DNA from: Rotaria sordida
Taxonomy: Eukaryota > Rotifera > Eurotatoria > Philodinida > Philodinidae
NCBI GenBank assembly: GCA_905250125.1
Contig: CAJNOL010001204.1
Span: forward strand, 1 to 64,000
Length of the DNA: 64,000 nt
Reading direction: 5' to 3'
Shown: in pieces, positions 24,705 to 37,639 of the stretch
Position numbering within the stretch: position 1 is the first letter of the stretch
Layout: each line of letters starts with the position of its first letter
Position numbers and translations under genes: made by a program
Notes under the pieces: model-generated
What the model was told of the DNA's origin: nothing
What the model saw: only the letters and a program-made list of their open reading frames with translations
Databases searched by the model: none

Positions 24705-26504
24705 TCACCTTTCAATAGATCGTTGTTGATGAAAATGAGCACAAAAGAATGAAAAATGATCAGATGCTTCAACAAGAACTGTGTTTGATTTCGTTCCATA
24801 TAAAGCTGGTGTTACCGAAACAGCTAATGCATAAGGTTTATCACGTCGAGGTAACTAGACAAAAGAAAAAGAACATTATTATTCAATTTAAATACAAATC
24901 AATTTTAGTCTGACTTCTAATGGAAAATCTTTGACAAGACAAGGCATAGGTGCTGGATTTTCTTGACCATCAATAATTAAATAATATTTTCTTGGAATAT
25001 TATCATTTGATTTTAATTCAATAGTCAAGTTAAGACGAACAGAATCTTCAGAAAAACAAAAAAAAAACAATACATTAATAAAGAATAGATAAATTTTGAC
25101 AAAAGAAAACCTGTTAAATCATTTAAAGTTGAAAGTATATGTTTAAGTTGATTTTCACATTTTTCAAACAAACGTTTTGATTTCATACTAAGACAAAAAA
25201 ACAAAAAAAAAAAAGAATATTAAAATAATCTTATAGAATTATTATTCTTACTTATCTCGAATATTAATTAAATGATAAGCCATATTAACTAATCGTTTTT
25301 GATTATTTGCATCACTATAATCACATGTTAATATTGGTATACTAGATTCTCTTCCACATTCAATTTTCATAGGTTTTGAATAAATAGATTTATTTGAATT
25401 GGCAAGTTTTATTTCCAGAACATAAAAATAAACACCTTTTATCATATCTTTTATCCATACTTGACGACATTCAGCAGCATTTGGACCAAACTGATTTAAT
25501 AAACGACCTTCAGAATCATATAAATGAAGCTATTTCAAAAAAAAAACAAGAAACAACAAAAAATCAAGACACATATTCAAATGCTGAATATTTAAGAAAA
25601 AACAAAATAAACCATATAAGATTCAATATTTCCATCATTGATCGATCTTGAATCTCCCCAACAAATGATTAATTCTTCAGTACCATTTACAAAAGCATGA
25701 AGTTTAGGCATGGTCACTCCTGGCCAATCAACATTAACTGGAAGTGATGAAATTATTTTCTGATCTTTTTGAGTCATCTTTACAAAAGAAAAAGAATAAT
25801 AATCAAGTTTATTCTGTTTAAAAGTCTTACTTCTAATCGAAAAACATATCGTTTCCCAAATTTACCATCATTAATAACAAATTTATTTTCTGTTGATGGT
25901 AACATAGCTTTAGAGTTACCATTTATTATTAATTTATATAATTCAATATCAGATAATTTAACATCATTAGATTTTTCCCATTCAAGCATAATAAAATCCG
26001 GTGTTGATTTACTATAAAATTAAGATAAATTTTCTACAAAAAAAAAAAAATTCTTCAAACTTACGTCACACGAAGTGTTGGTGCTTCGTTCGACATTATA
26101 GTTTGTATTTGTGCACGTTCACTCGAAGCTATTATTCGATTTGATTCATCAACAGTACATACATGTATTTCATATAAATGACCTGATTCAATTTTTTCTA
26201 AAATAACATTTCGCTTTTGACGTGATACACGTATAGCATGACTCTAATTAAAAGAAATATTCATTTAAAATAAAATTATAAGAAGAAAAAAAAACAAATA
26301 AAAATACTTTACTCGATTATTATTTAAACTTTTATAATGTATAACACATTGTCGAGTATTTTTATGTTTTGGTAAATCACTCCAATCAACAAATATATGA
26401 CCATTAGATAAAAGTTTTAAGAAAATTTTTGTTCGATAAATTTTCGTTTGTATATTTGGGTTTGTTGAATGAAACAACACAACGTCTGACTCGTGTTCTG
26501 ACAT
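24705..26504 (-). CDS. Fibronectin type III repeat protein
   Basis: Eight minus-strand exons: 26504-26313, 26243-26065, 26011-25831, 25777-25613, 25529-25252, 25187-25111, 25045-24915 and 24854-24705. All phases match and the sum is 450 aa. Repeated fibronectin-III features are visible: W-containing B strands (FVDWSDLP, FIMLEWEKS, LIICWGDS) and tyrosine-corner segments (GHLYEIHVCTVDE, KRYVFRLE, KPYALAVSVTP). This suggests about four such domains. There is no signal peptide or membrane segment, so an intracellular scaffold is likely. The first ATG with a coding-like downstream region is at 26504; the frame stays open further 5' to 26678 but is Lys/Glu-rich and probably untranslated. One donor (GTTTAT) and one (GTCAGA) are weak. 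I do not recognise the specific protein. Confidence 0.72.
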
Positions 26505-28834
26505 GTCACTGACGTTTGATTGTGATGTACGGCAAATGTTTTTTTCTTTTTTCTCTTCTTTTGACTCTCTTTCTTTTTTTTTAACATAGCCACACATACA
26601 GAAACTTGTTTTTGTGGCTGGAAGAACATTAACCGTTATTCTTTTTTTTTTGTTTGAATTGAAAGAAAAAAAAAGCAAAATGCATTAGCAACAAAGCAAA
26701 GACAAATATTAACAATCAATTGTAGAGATCGATTCGATAGTTTCAGGCTAATTTAAGAAAATTGCTGCTTATTACTATTCTAATTTTCGATAAAAAAATC
26801 AAAGTTTATTGATACGGTTATTATAATAAATGGTATGAGAATATTTTTTTTTCTTATTGACTAAATAACATTTGATCCAATTGATAAATATTTATTTTTA
26901 AAAAAACGCTTTAATCTAGTATAATTATTGTATTACCAAAGTTGAGTAGTTAATGAATAGTCGAAAACAACATAGATATTCATATTTTTCAAATTTATAA
27001 GACGTACTATTTGATTATTTCGTTTGTTTATAATAACAATTCGACTTTCGAAGAAAATAATTAATTTGAAAAGACAAAAAATAATTTTGTATGGTTCAAT
27101 TTTATGTTTCAGCATACCTTGCAATTGTCTGTATAAAAATGAAAACCATCGGTTATCGATAGTCTGGATACTTGAATATGTTTACATACATTCAAGGACA
27201 TTTTTTTGAAAGCTATTTTCACTCAGTTTTCATGTAAATTGGATAATGTATTTGAGATATGCATTGTAGACTGTACGACAAGAAAAGAATGAAAAATTTG
27301 CCTGTTTATATCATAGTCTCAGTTCAATTTTTAAGACAGTAAAATATTTAAAAAGTATTAAAATTTTAAAGGAATTCTTGCTCTGCAATGTCTTAGAATG
27401 AAGAGTCAGCATATGCATTACGAAATTCAATCATGTCAACAACTTTTTTTTTACTATAAATTTCAGCCAATAATGATTGTAGTAGAGACTCAATCGAATC
27501 GACTAGTCCTAGTTTCCCCTAATTAAAAGTAGACGATAGATTAAAATTCCATTTATGAACGATTAGGGTGTCACATAAAAATTGATATTAGTGTATATTA
27601 ATACTATTTAATACACTTGTTGATTAAAAAAAAAGCTTTTAATATTAATGTGTAAACTTGAAAGAGAAAAAAATAGAAGAATTTTTGTCGCATGGAAGTG
27701 ATCCATCGTCATGGACACAATTATGAAGAGAGAAAAAGACTGTGTTACTTGGAAATTAAACTAAGAATCTCAAACAATAAATCAAAGCTCGTTCTATCTC
27801 CGCCGACCGCATTATATTTTTATAAAATCAACTATAGTGTTCAATCAATGATTTTTCATTTCAGATTTGACTACATTCAACTATCCTTTTGAAAAAGTGG
27901 TTCGAATGAGTAGAAGAATATTTTAATGTTGAATTCTTTTTTGTTTTTTTTCTGAGTATGGTGAAATGAAATTTTATCGGTAGTTAAGCGAAGCATAATA
28001 TATATGAAAGTAAATAAGATGATTTCCGTGTCTAGAAAATAAAAACTACTTCATGTTATTATTTACTTTAGAGAGTTTTTCTTTATAAAAAAAATTGTTT
28101 TGCTTTCCTCTGATGAATATTAAAAAAAGTAATTTTAAAAAATTTTATGGCCTATTGATGTCTTATTCACAGTTTTGTATATTAGTAAATAATTAAAATA
28201 TATATATATATAAACTGGTATTTTCTTTATGAGATGAAATGTAATAATATATTCTCAATATGTGATTAATGCTTCAGAGAGAGACAAGCTTTTCTATCAA
28301 AACAAAATTGAGTTTTTCCCGAAGAATCCTTGTTCCACCCACTGTGTATCAAATATTGATCTGATTAATTTATAAAATTCAAAGATTGAACCAATACCAG
28401 TAAATCTGATCTTTATTTTCTGGTCCTAGTAGAAATACTTGTCGAAATTAAACTAGTTAATTTCATTTTAGTTAGATGTTTTTTGTCTTAATCAATTATG
28501 TTTGAAAAAAAAACATCGTCGTCTTGTAAAACTTGCAAAAACTCATTATATTATCAGACGAGATCATTTATTTGGCTCAATCTTTTTTATAAGGAAAAAT
28601 CAATGCAAGAGAGTACATCAATTACATACTTACATTTTTCTATATTCCACTCATATCTTGATACAAAATTAGCTTTTTATTCAAATCGATATCTAAAATT
28701 AATTCGTATGTATGACGAATAAATTTGATTATTTTCACATTTCACGGTCATATGAAAGTTCTTATGAAATAAAATTTAGTTCTTATTAAGCCATTTGATT
28801 GAATGTTATTATTCTAAAAGTGCGTATGAACATA
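26505..28834. other. Intergenic
   Basis: AT-rich, with T- and A-homopolymers and a TA microsatellite near 28198-28212. Several 60-75-codon open frames lack domains or splice support. I see no gene. Confidence 0.45.
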
Positions 28835-29592
28835 AAATTGTTGCTTGCTAACTATTTTCTTGTTAATAAGACACCGGCAATTTCAAACTTGAACAAAATG
28901 TTTTTCAGAATTTTTATCATGGTTGGATAGAGCTCGTCAATTTACCTATAGAACTATGTTTTTGACATATTTAGATGATGTTTTAGGAAAATTAGATTAA
29001 AAAAAAAAGATGAGAATAGCCTATAAAAATTGTAATATGCCGAAAACATCAAGTCTCAATATTTATCATCATATGGTTACAAAACAGATTATACATGATT
29101 TTCGCAAAAATATTGTTTGATTGTTAAGAAAATCGATTTTTCTGGATATGATTGCAAAAGACTACAAATACGGGTTTATATTCTAAGACTTTGACAATCA
29201 AAACTCAAGTACTCAAAACTAATTTTTGTCCAATTTCGATATGTAGACCTCCCACCGTTACTTTCGAGTACTCTGACCTATGCTTCCCTTACAGCCCAAA
29301 TTTAACGAAAATTAATTTTGAGTATACTATTCGATGTCGATTTTTGTGCTGATTCTGAATATGACATGCGTTTGCTTTGAAACTTGAGTTTTGATAGTCA
29401 AAATCTTAGAATATAAAACTGTATTTATGGCATTTTGCAATCATAATAAGTTTCACTATAAAAACAACACTTTAATAGGTAACTCGACGAAATCTATCCG
29501 ACCACGATACAAAAATGCCAAAACAAAAAAATTTTACTCAAATTTTCAATAGTCGGCGCCTTATAAAACAAGAATCATCAATCAAATTGTTT
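28835..29592. repeat. Large foldback element (~760 bp)
   Basis: Inverted arms are recognisable over most of its length. CATGGTTGGATAGAGCTCGT (about 28919) pairs with the diverged ACGAAATCTATCCGACCACG (about 29487). TTTATATTCTAAGACTTTGA (about 29173) pairs with TCAAAATCTTAGAATATAAA (about 29398). ACACCGGC (about 28871) pairs with GTCGGCGCC (about 29552). No transposase is present. Confidence 0.7.
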
Positions 29593-30058
29593 TCTTTTAT
29601 GACTGTGCTCTCAAGTTGATTCAAGATAAAAAAAGACAAATATAACACACCTGGATCCTACATATTGGCACATAATTTATAGCTAATACATTATAAAAAA
29701 ATATAAAAACATAAAAACACTTTTGATATTCTATAGTATATAAAATGACTCAGTGAACCACAAATAGTTTATTGTTTTGAGGTAAATACAAAACAAAATC
29801 AAAAAAAATAAAATAATATTCATGATACAATGACCTTGAGTCTTTTTAACTACGCCATATTAAAACAGAAAGGGAAAGAAACAAAATCCAAAATCAATAA
29901 ACGGTAATCGTATTTTTGTCAAAAATAACATTTATCGATAAAAGTTTTTCAATACATATCTTCATTATTTTTGTTGCATTCCTACAAAAACAAAAAACAT
30001 AATATTACTGCTCATTTTTCTTCCTGCTAATATTTTTTATAAAAAATAACTCGACGGT

Positions 30059-30274
30059 TTATTTCCGTCTACAATATACTATATTTTTTTTTCTTTTTTT
30101 TTTCTCTTTGTCATCTATTATTTCAAAAGAAGAACAACTACAGTATAAACGACACGTCTGACGACAATAGTGCTGGTGACAAATATAGAAAACGATAAAA
30201 GCAAGCAACAAATAATCAACATTAAATATGATGATGACAACAAAAATAATAGTACCATGCATAGATACAAGCAT
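30059..30274 (-). CDS. Weak candidate: small Cys-rich membrane peptide
   Basis: A 71-codon frame starts at an ATG 7 bp after an acceptor-like TTTATAG. It encodes a ~28-residue hydrophobic segment, a short cysteine cluster (ICHQHYCRQTCRLYCSC) and a Lys-rich tail. An AATAAA overlaps a small GACGG..CCGTC hairpin directly after the stop. These fit the last exon of a small single-pass membrane protein, but no homologue is recognised and chance is a real alternative. Confidence 0.22.
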   Translation of the reverse strand: MLVSMHGTIIFVVIIIFNVDYLLLAFIVFYICHQHYCRQTCRLYCSCSSFEIIDDKEKKKRKKNIVYCRRK

Positions 30275-32200
30275 TTGTAATCTATAAAAAAAAAAAGAAA
30301 GGCTAAAGGTAAGAAAATATTACAAATTATTTTCTATGAATTCTAAACCAATACATATCAATAATATTTTGAAAACGATTTTTCATCAGTATATTTTCGT
30401 AGCCTTGTACAATATGGCAATTTTTTTGACTGCGTCATCTGCAGATTTAATTAGTTATTTTTTTTTTTCTTGTTTATTCAACCTTGAGGCTTTTGGAACT
30501 TAACAGACACCATTTGTCTTCTTGTAACGTAGTTATTCCTTCTACTACTAACTGCCGTTGTCAAAAATGATATACATACTGGATGGTGTATATTTACTAA
30601 AATTTAAGAAATCTTCGTTTTTTTTTGAAATTATAATTTTACTAATATATTTTATAACTCAATCTTCTATGTCGTTAGAAAATATTTTTTTTAATTTATA
30701 AAGAGAAATAGAAGAAAAAAAAATGTAAAATTTATTTTAATGAAATTACAAAGCATAGAACATTCTAATTGATTACTTATTCTCTCTTATGAAAATAGTT
30801 TTATGCCAGAAAACAATTGTTGATTTTCTATATAGGATTTATCCTTTTCTTTAAATGATGTTTTACATCTATAATAAGATTCCTTTGTTTTTAAAACTTA
30901 CGATTTCTTTTTATTTCTTTCATATAATTTCTAAACACAAAGTCTATCTGTTACCACTAATTTACACCCACACGCATTTATTATACGTATTTATTAGAAA
31001 GCAATGTAGCGTACATGTTACTAAAGCTTAATATGCTTGTTGACACAATCTGTGATAGAATGAAGAGTCATAAAAGAAAAAACAGACGAATATTTGTTAT
31101 TGTCAATTGAATAAATACGCAACTATTCCATAACATCTGTATGTAACATAAATTAAAAAGAAAAATGATAATTGCAAGAGTATAAATGGCTGTACATCAT
31201 TCAAAGATAAGATTGTAAATATATGCAAATAGGGAAAGCTCGATAACAAAATGATTAGATCCAAAAGAAAATGATGCACAGCACAATAGAAACCATTCCA
31301 GATTATGATATATTGTTTTTTTTGTTCTTATATAATTGAGTAGGAAAAATTGCTTTCACTAAACAGATGCTACCTTGAGCAGACCTACGAAACGCATATC
31401 TACCATTTTCAGACATCGATCACGCTCATAAGTAAGTTTTTCGATCTCTTGATCACAATATTTATGGAAACTTGAATTGTAAAATTATATCTAAAACTTT
31501 GTCTATAGAGAGGTCATATTATATCTAACTTGAAACTTCAAAATTCAAATTTTCAGAAATTAAACTATTCGTGAAAACACACACATACACGACATCTTTG
31601 TCGATAGAGGTGTCACGAACACATTCACAGAAGATATCTCTCTTGATGAATAATTGAATATCTTAATATCTGAAAAGATCTTCAATAATTGCATTTAACT
31701 TTCAGGTTTGATCCTACTGTACTCTCACAGGGTCAACTAGGAGCTTGATCTATGTCGAAGCCTAGTCGGTATTGACAAAAAAAAAGACGTTATCTCAATG
31801 TAATCATCAAGAATGTTTAGATTAATTGAGTTCTAATTGTTTTATGTGTATTAACCTAAAATATTACTCATGAAATGGTCTAATGATTTACTAGATTACG
31901 TTGACATTTCAAACAGCATCGAGGCATACTTCTTAGAATATCAAGTATTTAAAGAGGTACTTTTCTGTTCTGCTAGACTGTATCAGTAGTAAACATACAC
32001 TAAATTCCATTGTTCAGATTCGTTCAATACTCGAACCTTAGAGTGCATTCATGGTTGTCAATATACCTCAAGAAACAATGAAATAATTACTCAAATACTC
32101 GATACTGTCTGAACAGATTGGATAGTTTCTGAACTCGAACACCAAGCCAGAGTTCAGATTCGATGCATGCATCATCAGTTGTTTTTGTGCACTTTTTTTT

Positions 32201-32225
32201 GGGGGGGGGGGGGCGGGGAAGGGGG
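32201..32225 (+). other. G-rich run
   Basis: Thirteen consecutive G, then C, GGGG, AA, GGGGG, directly after a T8 run. It could form a quadruplex and is a likely site of length error in the assembly. Confidence 0.7.
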
Positions 32226-32510
32226 AAATATTCCATGTCAATATTTGTGGATTTAATCTTGAAAATAAAAACCATTATAACTTAGTTAAGTCTTACTTTT
32301 AAGTTTATTTTAGTTTCTTGTTTCTCATCGATGCTCAACATATTCGCTCATCAGTAATTCGAGTTACTTAGTACGTAAACGTTTGTCTTTATCTAAACGA
32401 TCTAAAATCTATAAAGTAAAATTTAATATTTCAAATGTTTTGTAATCATAACAAAAAAAAAAACTATTATTCTTTTAGGTGTACAATCGACTATTTCATA
32501 GAAATCTTCA

Positions 32511-33100
32511 ATGCCGGAAAGTTTTTTAACAACAGATATTATTGTTATCATCGTCTTAGTGGTTGTATTAGGTTTGTTCTATTTATTTCAATGTTCGAAA
32601 AAATTTTTTTCCTTTTTTTTTTTTATTTAAAATATGTTCTAGTTCTAGTCGGTGTAGGTGCATTTTTAATCCATTTTTATTGGACAAAAATTGGTGTGTC
32701 TGAAATTTGGAATACAGCTAAATGGAGTTCAATGCGCAGTTCATTGTATCAAACAATGCGTCGTTTTAGTCGAGGAAATACTAGTAAATTTACTTCTGAA
32801 CCGCCTTACTCTGGTACATCCATTTATACAGAAGATATCGATGGTATTGTATCACCGGACCCATTACACGATAGGAAATCGAATCCTCCTGTTACTACTT
32901 ATATAACAGCTCAAAATAATTTTCCTTCAAATAGAAACCTCGATAAATTACCGTCCACAATTGCATATAAAAATCCTATACATGAAAACTATGCAACAAA
33001 AATTGGTCAACCAATTGATAATACAATTATTTATAATGTTCATGAACATAATACTGCATACAATGATCCATCTACTTTTATACAAAGGCAACGTTTCTAA
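32511..33100 (+). CDS. Single-pass membrane protein of unknown function
   Basis: Exons 32511-32571 and 32643-33100 give 172 aa. The ATG at 32511 follows an acceptor-like TTCTTTTAG 33 bp upstream. The N-terminal eight residues are followed by one long hydrophobic helix (about residues 9-32, across the intron) ending with HFYW. The rest is polar, Ser/Thr/Asn/Tyr-rich, and probably cytoplasmic (several Arg just after the helix: SSMRSSLYQTMRRFSR). A frame open through the intron would add residues, but the GT-AG intron removes a T-rich stretch and gives a cleaner protein. A second AG six bases later would drop two residues. I do not recognise the family. Confidence 0.6.
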
Positions 33101-34243
33101 AACAATGATAAGTTTCTATTGATAATACATATATTCATTTCGTTTGCAATGCATCAATGGGAAATTCTTTATATTTATTCTCTACTTTTATTCATATGTT
33201 CTTCTTTTGCAAGACATCCATGATGAAATAATTGGCAACTCAAGGAATTCTATAGACATATATATATACACGGGTCATTTCAGGCAAAACGGGATATACT
33301 CACCTTTCATTTGAGTTTCATTCTTTACAAGGGTTACCAGTTCTTTTAGCTTAGACATATGCTAAAATGTTGGCGCTTTCAGCTGACTATTAATTAAAAA
33401 GTAATTACTAAATATCTCTAATCATATGAGAAAAGAAATCCAAAAACTTCAGGATAGACTCTGAGATACGACCCGTATCTATGGTGAAATTTTCAGTGAG
33501 ACCAGATTTAAAAAACCGATTTTCTAGAGATTCTGTGGAACTCCGAAACAAAAACGTTTGTGTTACCGTCATCTAGAGATTCTGAGGAAGGATTTGTACA
33601 GTTTGGAATTGGTTTTGAACTTCTCATTCAGTTATAAGAGAATTTTTTCGTACTTAGTCATGTCATTCGCAGAAAGTAAATCGGTGTTTTGAAAACTCTA
33701 AGCATAGTCAGAAAAAACTTTGGATTGAGTATACTGAAATGCCAAAAATGAAAGTCGATATCTTTTTTTCATATCATGTTGCCGACACTAGGTTTTTTTT
33801 ACTGATAACTCCTATGAATAGATGCCTCTAGCGCTGACATTTTCAAGGTATCCAGAGTAGCTTAACATACATGCGTGACATAAAAATTATCTTTAGACAA
33901 GTTCATTATCCCGAGATACACGCATTTTAATTTTTCGAACATACATTGCTAACGAGCGATTTTGCTTATATAAAAATCTATTGAATTCCTTGAGTCATTA
34001 TTTTCTGGATTGTAGATATTACTGTCTTTTATGAACATGTATTTGTCTTTCGATGATACTTATTGTGACTTGTAAATGTACTTGTATAAGAAAACATATG
34101 TATAACAGCTCAAATAATGTGCATGAATAAATAATTGCTACGCTTTTGATAAATTCTGAATTTAACAAGCAAATCTTTTATTTAGTTATAAATATAAAAA
34201 AACAAATAACAATTAAATCTGACAACAATGATTAAGGAAATAT
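33101..34243. other. Intergenic between convergent genes
   Basis: The + strand membrane-protein gene and the minus-strand GPATCH2-like gene end toward each other here. No gene is seen. Confidence 0.45.
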
Positions 34244-36248
34244 TTATTGGTATCTATCGATTTGTTTTTCATATCCTAAACCTTGTCGATGATTACGGAT
34301 ATTAACTTCAATAGGCGTTTTTATTCCATCTTGATTTAAACCAAGACCGTTACCAGGTATCCAACCGATTTTTTCTAATAATTGATGACCAAGATTCGTT
34401 GGATTAATTGGTGTAATAATATCATCTATGACTTATGTTTAAAATAAAGAATCTCAAAACATTTCTAAATAACTTACTATTTTTTAACGATTGAACATTT
34501 TGTTCTAAATGAGAATCAATATGAACGTCCTAAAATGAAATAAAACACTCATTTTAGTATTGCTCATACAGTTAAATATTCACTGTTGAAATGTGAATAC
34601 ATTTAAGATTATGTATATTTCTGCCTGCCTAATGAACTAATCCATCCTTGACAGTTATGAAAGGATCGTTAGGAAATCCCTTGTAGATAGTATTTTGAAT
34701 AATCTGTTGAGAAAATATTTATTCTATTTGGAAATGCATGCAGCTTCTTTGAACTCATTCGATAAAATTCTTATGTACAATGGAAAATTTAAATTACACG
34801 AAAATCTTGGTACAAAATGCTCACTCATTTTTCAGCCACTAAAAGACAACTAGTCACTGCCAGAATTAGAATTTTCCGCTATTTCTGAGTATATGTTCAG
34901 ATTTTCCTTCTCATATTCAATCGGAACTATTCTACATTCAGAAGTCGTATATGACTTGCCTAAACACAATGATTTAAAAACCCAAGTCAAGTCATTTCTT
35001 CCACGAAATCAACATAGTATAATCCAACACGAAAAAAGTTCAAACGAATAAGGCCAATTTGTTGTCTGGACATTTTGGAATATAACCTTATCGTGAAACA
35101 CGATCTAAAACAAAATGTTGAAGTACATAGGATAAAAATTTAGACCTTCCAGACCCTAACGAGCACCTTGGTAATTCTCTCGTTGAGGATGCGAATTAGG
35201 TCTCTGTCGTGTTTCACATTTTAATCCCACAGAGATTTCGCTAATAAATCTTTAAATTAGAATCATATGCATTAGCTGAGAAGATTTTTCAAATATTTTC
35301 CAAATGACTTCCCATTATCTGAGTTTCCATCAAAATACAAAATAGTATTTTGTACAAGCACTATTTAGAATCTTTTGAAACAATCTGATGTTAGTTGTTC
35401 AATCTAACCCGAGGAGGAAATTCTCATTAACTGTTTCGGACTCTAACTAATTATTTTTAACGAACTGAAAAATGAGTGAAGATTTTGCGTCAAGACTTTT
35501 GCACCATAGATTATATTTTTCTGATCAATTTCATTTTAAAGATTAGTGACACTTTTGATTGAATATTTTGTCGGAATTTTTTTCGATCGATAAATGTTTG
35601 AATTTGTTTTTGTATTTTTGATTTTGAACTAGTTAACATTAAATTAAGTGCACCATCAACAATTTTTTGTAAAATTTCATCTGATGTTATTAACATTTCA
35701 TCATCATCATTATCATCATTTTTATTTTTAAAAATTTCTTGTTGATTATCTTCCCACCATGATATTATATCTGGTGTATTACTTTTATTTGTCGACGAAT
35801 TTAATTGTTTATCATTCGTTTGATTATTTATTAAAGATGAATTTTTATTATTATCATTTAAATTTGTATCCATTTTACTATCATCAATAGAGAGAATCGT
35901 AATATCAGATAGGATATTGTTTCGTCTATGATAATTATTATGTTTTGTGTGAGATTGTTTGCATTTATTAATAGAAATAGTCGTTTTTTTATTTTGACAT
36001 CGATGATATGCATGTTTTTTTTCAATTTGTGAGACTGAATTAGATTTAGATACAGAAGATAATGATGAAGATTGTATTTTTAATTTATTTGATAAATTTA
36101 ATAGATTATTACAATTACTACTAATATGTTGTGTATTGTTAACATTCAAGTAACCTTTAGTTTCTTTGATTATTTCTGATATTTCATTATTTCTCATATG
36201 TTTTCGTTGTGTTTTTTGTTTTGATGATGTAGTAAATAATGATGACAT
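34244..36248 (-). CDS. GPATCH2: G-patch domain protein, GPATCH2-like
   Basis: Exons (minus) 36248-35553, 34529-34478 and 34431-34244 give 311 aa. The long first exon is Ser/Asn/Lys-rich and low in complexity. Near its end is ISWWEDNQ followed by DEILQKIVDGALNLM, which matches the conserved WWE..F.S.L.G...LM block before the G-patch in vertebrate GPATCH2. The last exon encodes the G-patch itself: GHQLLEKIGWIPGNGLG followed by GIKTPIEV and QGLGYEK. G-patch proteins act in RNA processing, often by stimulating DEAH helicases; nuclear location is expected. The first ATG is at 36248, with an AG-ending tract just upstream. The first donor (AAA|GTGTCA) is weak. Intron 1 (1023 bp) contains an inverted repeat. 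The stop codon overlaps an AATAAA. Confidence 0.75.
34802..35500. repeat. Inverted repeat inside GPATCH2-like intron 1
   Basis: The arm 34802-34885 (..CTCACTCATTTTTCAG..CTAAAAGACAACTAGT..) is mirrored at 35420-35500 (..CTAACTAATTATTTTTAA..CTGAAAAATGAGTGAAG..). Nested inside are GTGAAACACGA (about 35092) and TCGTGTTTCAC (about 35206). It is a foldback element that accounts for the unusual intron length. Confidence 0.65.
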
Positions 36249-36412
36249 TGTTCTGAACTTGGATAAAAAGGAGATAAGACAGTTTGTATTATTCAATACA
36301 CGATTCAAATTAGTAGATAATCGATCGATAAATTTTTGAAAAATTACTTGATGAGTAGTGATTGATAGGTTATAAAAAATGAAAAAAATTATCTAAAAAA
36401 CAAATAAAATCT

Positions 36413-36796
36413 CTAATTATTCATGTCAACAGGAAAACCATTCATATCAAATCCTGGAATAAGAAATATTTATCAATAATTATTATATTAAAAAAAAAAG
36501 AAAGAAGAACTTATTTAAAATATACCTATTCCATATTCATTAATTTTTTCACTTTGTTCATGAATTATACGATATTCATTTATTAATTGTTCATCATACG
36601 TTTGCTTATTAAAGTCAATTTCTTTTTGTGATGGTCCTTCATCTATATCAATCGATGATAATTCATCTAATAAATATGAGCAAATAAGAAAAGATTTATT
36701 TAATATTATTAATAAAGTTCTTTTACAAAAAGGTTTTATTGATCCCATTTGAACTGTTTTAAGCCATGTGTCAATATCATTCAAAGTAGAATTCAT
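36413..36796 (-). CDS. Conserved-looking 103-aa protein, function unknown
   Basis: Two exons (minus), 36796-36526 and 36453-36413, join at phase 1 through GGA|G to give a clean end, EKINEYGIGFDMNGFPVDMNN. The protein looks like a single helical domain: MNSTLNDIDTWLKTVQMGS, then KRTLLIILNKSFLICSYLL, then an acidic linker and a charged helix. Codon use resembles the neighbouring genes. It lies 165 bp upstream of the GPATCH2-like start on the same strand, so the two could be co-transcribed. I do not recognise the family and do not assign a function. Confidence 0.6.
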
Positions 36797-37639
36797 ATAA
36801 ACCTTTCCCTATAACAAAATAAGCTTGTCAGTGCGGCCCTGTTGGAGTTCAAATGTGGAACTCACATGTGTTCTTTAGCCTCATTATAATAACATAAAAC
36901 ATATCAAGTGAAAAATCTCTTGCCGACTATAGTTGTTTTTCAACGATAATCGATCGCCAGGGAAACGATTTCTCTTATTTATCTCTGCATTTCGAACGGA
37001 ATTTTTTGTTATTATTCTAATCATTGATTTAATTAGCAAATTAGCCTGTTATACATATCCATTATATCTGCCGCAAGTTTCAGTGCATTATTATATATCT
37101 CGATAAGCTCAGAAACACTGATATTGAGTATTTCACGCTTTTTATGTTGCTCATATGGCGACTATGGCATATCAGTCCATCACTATTATAGATGTACGAG
37201 ACTAACCTTAGTTCCGGTCTTGGGACTACAAGAAAGTGAAGTTGTTGAAACTGAGAGCGAGACCGCTAGACAAGAAGTTACCGAGAGCGGATCAGAACTG
37301 GGATAAAAAAAACTTGGTCCCGCACATCTCTAATCACTACCCAACACTCTTGACATCTTGAATATAAATTTTTGTCTGCGTAAAAATGAAAAATTGCACT
37401 ATTTAGAACATCTACAAACGAATTCCAGCCATTCCAATTTCGAGAAAATCTTTGGAATGTTATAGAACAGCCGAAGTCGTGTTGTTTATGCTATTCAGCG
37501 TATTTTTTCGTTGCTAAAGAGCTCTGGGAAAAGAGTCTGACGGCTATTGTCTTCGGTTGCTATAGAAACATAACTAATGGCTGCTGGCCTTCCCCTCTGT
37601 TACTAGGAAAAATATACCTCTGATCTTTGAACTTCATTG
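36797..37639. other. Gap between TXNDC16-like and 103-aa genes
   Basis: No coding sequence is supported. The + strand frame 37124-37306 has no ATG context or domain. Confidence 0.45.

Larger units (their letters stand above)
29593..32510. other. Mostly empty intergenic region
   Basis: Apart from a weak membrane-like open frame (30059-30274) and a G-run (32201-32225), both listed separately, I see nothing I can support. Confidence 0.4.
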
